A stretch of DNA of 64,000 bases from Mercurialis annua (Eukaryota; Streptophyta; Magnoliopsida; Malpighiales; Euphorbiaceae), in NCBI RefSeq assembly GCF_937616625.2, contig NC_065577.1:29215501-29279500 (forward strand). The letters run 5' to 3'. Shown piece after piece: positions 60,420 to 64,000 of this stretch. The notes under the pieces were generated by a model. It did no database searches and was not told the origin of the DNA. It was given only the letters and a program-made list of their open reading frames with translations. Position numbers and translations under genes: made by a program. How positions within the stretch are numbered: the first letter of the stretch is position 1; every line of letters starts with the position of its first letter.

Positions 60420-60460
<41 letters not shown>
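60420..60460. repeat. (AT)n microsatellite
   Basis: About 20 AT units, shorter than the equivalent array in repeat copy 1. Confidence 0.97.
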
Positions 60461-60464
<4 letters not shown>

Positions 60465-60756
60465 TCTCATTTTTTTTAATTTACATCTTCTAACTTATTA
60501 CTTTTGAAAGATATTTATAAATTCTCTTTTAATTTCTCTAAATTATTTTTATTTGTATTATTGATATGGTAGAAAAAGTGTTAATTATACAACATAAAAA
60601 TTAAAAAATTAAAGAGATTAAGCATAGAATACAAATGTTTTAAATGACAAATGTTTTATCTCTGCTACAACAATGACACATATTCCTAATCTCTCTTTCT
60701 ATGTATAGCTTGCCTTCAAAAATTCTAGTCATTTGCTCAAAAACTAAGGGCATTTT

Positions 60757-63430
60757 TGTAATACCCTAAAATATTTAAGTATCTAATTGGACCATATGTC
60801 CAGTTCTGATTCGCCAGAGTGGCGATATTAGAAGTAATTTCTCAGAAATTAAGATAAATAAGTTTTAGTAGGTCGGTTTTGGGAAAAGATAATGGCGAAG
60901 AATTTACTAATATATTTCAATTCTAAGAGTCAGAATTGGAATTGAAAGGAAAAATGTCAGGAAAAGTCCCAAACTAGGGTTCAGGGACTAAATTGGTAAT
61001 TTAACCAGTTAAGTCCGAAAATGGAAATTATCTTGCCAAGGTCCGTGAAATGTTTTATAGTATATGTGGTAAAAGTTTCGGGTCAATCGGAGACCTTTTA
61101 AAATTTGGACGCGGATGTGTTTTGGGCTAAATCGCAAGTTTGAAAAGTTTAAGGGCTAAAGTGCAAATTAGCCAATTAAAGCTCGAAAATAGTAATTAAA
61201 AGATTATTGACGGAAAGTAATAATAATATGTTAGTATTATTTATTTGAATATAAATAATACGTATGAACTTCAGTTAAAAGGATAATTTAACCGTTTGGT
61301 TAAATTAGAAAGTTTAAAAGAGAATTGGTTTAAGTTAAAGAAATGAAGGACTAAAAGAGTATTTTAACCAATTATATATATAGGATTGAAGCAAGTGAAG
61401 GATCCAGAATGAAGAAGAAACGTATCAGTAAAGGAGAAAGCTTTCGACGATCGATTACGATCCGTCGCCGTTTCGCCGTTTCTCGTCCAAATCGAGCGTT
61501 CTTTATATCGATTTGTTCGAAATTCAGTCCTCTACCATCTTTGAGCTTCAAATTAAGGTAACCTCGACCTTTTTGTTGCTGGAATTAATGAATATGGGCT
61601 GTTTTATATTGAGCGAATCGAATCAATCGTAACCTCGTCGTTTTTTATGTTTTTAATGATATACGAGTTGAATTTTGTGTTATATTGATGTAGAATCATG
61701 TCGGAATGAGTTAGGGGTGTCGGGAGCATGTCGAGGCGACATTTGGGACTGTTTAAGGGTATCTCACGACGTGAGACACAATCTTGCGAAACGAACGAAC
61801 TTGCAATCAACGTAATTTCTTCGTTCGGACTCGGAATTGAGCGATTCTCGTGGCGTTGGAAAGAGGAGAGGATTATCTATCATCCTAGAGCATCAAAATA
61901 AGGTAAGAACCAATAATTGGTATCTGTAAGGGAGGATATAGTTGCTGCCTAGGTTTTCAATCGAGCGGTTTCATTGAATTCGCGTATTAGATTCGTTTTG
62001 AGCATTTTCATCACGTTTATGGTTGTTTGGAGTATTGTTATGATTATGGATATGTGTTAGGAGGTCGGAAACACGTCGAGAACATGTCGGCATTGTATTT
62101 GGAGTCGAAAAACACATCCTCACGACGTGAGGAAGGCTTGGAAAGGTATGCCAAGCCTGTTTTAAAGTGGGAATGGTGTCCCGAGGTCCGACGCGAAGTG
62201 TTTCAACTTGATTTTTACTTACGGACTCCGAAAATGTGAAACTTGGACTTAGAACATAAAGAATGTGGTTAGGATGTTGATACTAAGTTTACGTTTATGA
62301 ACGCGTGACTTGAATAGGTAATTGATATATCGACAAGCTACCAGACCGACGAGCTGGAATAGCTACGAGAACGACGCATGGAGCTTACGTTTACAGGATT
62401 ATAATAATGCGGTTTTGGATAGCGGGTTCTGTGAGTTGCACTTTACTTTCACGTATTATATATTAAAGTTATTTTATATAGATATATATACTGTTTACAC
62501 GCATCGCATTATATATAATTGATTGAAATGTTATATGTTTTATTAGTTTCTATATACGAGAACTAGTATGCGATCTGAAGAAACTAGCTACCTATTGGGT
62601 GTCAATAGGCTGTGTGATCACCAGTATTGAGTCAGTCTAGTATGTTTGCATTTGAGAAATGGTTGGATATGTATGATATAATATGAATTCGATACGAGAG
62701 TGAACTCGGCTACGGTGTAGCCTGGAAGTCCCCGTATCTAGTGGGCTGGGCCCACCAGTGAGTTGGACTCACAACTTGAAATTACGATTGGGTTGAATGA
62801 TATATGATTATTCGATTTATATTATTGTTTTCTTGAGATGCGATGTTATGTTTCTATATTAATACTGTTAGTAAATGTCAACTCACTCAGTATTTCCCCA
62901 AATACTGACCCTTCACTATTGTTGTTTTCAGGTTATCGGAGTCGGATCAGACAGACCATCTCCTTTGTGTTGGAAGTCGTTTGACTTGCACAAAGCACGT
63001 TGTTCTTTAGAGCTGCAGTAGTCCGTAGGTGTCTATATGAGATTTACGTTTATTTTCAAACGGTATTTGAAATGTGAATTCTGATATAAGAAGTTTTTTT
63101 ATAATAGTAATGTTTTTAGCCGTTTGAATTCGTCAACCAATTGCCATATGTGGAATTGGTAGTGACTACGTCTAGAAGCAGGGCAGTGTTGGATATGGGA
63201 TATCGCACTGTAAGATTCTAGCTATGGCGAATTATGTTGTAAAGGTTTTCAGGAAAGTAATATAAGATTTTGATTATATTCGAATAAACTTTCTGGAACC
63301 GTTTTATATATAATATAATATGTTTTTAAAATGCAAAAAATTATTTATGGTTATAGGCTTGCTACGGGTTTCGGAGCTACCACTCCCATTCCCTAGCGCC
63401 GGTCGCGGCTCAATAATTTGGGTCGTGACA
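60757..63430. mobile_element. 2.67-kb solo LTR inserted in repeat copy 2
   Basis: It starts TGTAATACCCTAAAATATTT and ends AATTTGGGTCGTGACA, inside an exact 5-bp duplication ATTTT (60752-60756 and 63431-63435). Copy 1 has the uninterrupted site with one ATTTT at about 1832, so the empty site is directly visible. 2674 bp, TG...CA ends, no retrotransposon genes inside. Length and end sequences resemble plant Ty3/gypsy chromovirus LTRs. Two internal words around CTCACGACGTGAG (61765 and 62112) form a degenerate internal repeat. Confidence 0.95.
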
Positions 63431-64000
63431 ATTTTACACAAAAATAACAATTGAGTAATAATTTATTTTAATACAGTTTTATATATGATATTTCAAAATT
63501 TCCATATAAAAAGAATTTATTATTTTTATACAGTTCATATAAATAGAAATCTAATAACATAAACAGTCATAATTATAATTATTTTTTCTTTTCTCAGGTT
63601 GCTCTCTTATTTCTCTCTCAACTCACCTTTCACACAATTCTTAGATCTGTACTTCGCACCGTTTTGCCTTCGTCTCACTGTCATCTTTTTTTTATCGTTT
63701 TGATTTTAGATCTGAAATTTATTGTTCTTTTTTTTTTCAGATCTGTAATTTGTTTACTTTTTTACTGTTTTTTTACCATTAAACATGTATAAAGATTATC
63801 CTTAAAGAATTTAATACTCATTTCATGTTATGTATAATAATTTTGTGATTTTATGGAATAAAATTTTGTTATTTCTGCATTGTTCTTATGTTTTATTGTA
63901 TTTCTATGTTTTTTTTATTCTGCAGCACGATTTGTTGATGATGGTTGATTGTCGAATTATTTTAATGTTTTAGTTTTGTTGACTTTATGTTGACTTTATT

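Larger units (their letters stand above)
58930..64000. repeat. Long direct repeat, copy 2 (partner at 1-2392)
   Basis: Colinear with 1-2392 after removal of the 2.67-kb solo LTR and its 5-bp duplication. It continues past the window end. The arithmetic is exact: 5071 bp minus 2679 bp gives 2392 bp. Confidence 0.95.

Noticed and set aside
61604..62239. Short open frames inside the solo LTR
   Set aside because: They have no protein-family features and lie in an LTR with no coding role.
60757..63430. A gene-bearing or short two-LTR element (TRIM)
   Set aside because: No internal primer site, polypurine tract or second terminal repeat was found. TG...CA ends and a 5-bp duplication surround the whole block, so a solo LTR is the simplest reading.
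1..64000. The two 2.4-kb direct repeats as LTRs of one giant retroelement
   Set aside because: The enclosed 58 kb holds host genes and unrelated transposons, and no primer site or polypurine tract lies beside the repeats.

Overview
This is an AT-rich, gene-poor, repeat-dense stretch of nuclear plant DNA, almost certainly from a dicot. The evidence is spliced GT-AG genes for plant triterpene/sterol cyclases, a plant-type LRR receptor-like kinase, a Ty1/copia element primed by initiator tRNA-Met, and Stowaway, Emigrant-like, Mutator-like and CACTA transposons. I cannot name the species from sequence alone.

Layout. 1-2392 is the first copy of a long direct repeat whose second copy runs from 58930 to the window end, about 58.9 kb away. 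The second copy is interrupted by a 2.67-kb solo LTR. 3175-3441 is a detached copy of the last exon and 3' UTR of an oxidosqualene cyclase (OSC). 6678-11764 (+) is a beta-amyrin-synthase-like OSC of 15 coding exons. 12151-18135 (-) is a cycloartenol-synthase-like OSC of 18 coding exons, convergent with the first and with 386 bp between their stop codons. 18.6-30 kb is mostly small DNA transposons and simple repeats, with one candidate tiny gene (24876-25101, -) and a tandemly duplicated transposon-like gene remnant (26.2-28.3 kb). 30.7-34.8 kb is a decayed CACTA transposon with a solo LTR inside its transposase gene. 35914-37624 (+) is a 5'-truncated, frameshifted third OSC. 39613-42773 (+) is an intact pollen-receptor-kinase-like LRR-RLK with atypical kinase motifs. 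45035-45207 holds a 25-bp inverted repeat whose arms copy the OSC last exon. 46211-54889 is a complete young Ty1/copia element (-) nested in an older, decayed copia element.

How the parts relate. All three OSC bodies and two exon fragments belong to one family that folds 2,3-oxidosqualene into sterol or triterpene skeletons. The region is therefore a local OSC nest shaped by duplication, truncation and transposons. No P450, acyltransferase or glycosyltransferase is visible, so a full triterpene biosynthetic cluster is not shown here. Both long OSC genes have one intron whose expected 3' splice site reads AA rather than AG. The beta-amyrin-like gene also has one extra base at an exon end. Their coding capacity depends on how they are actually spliced.
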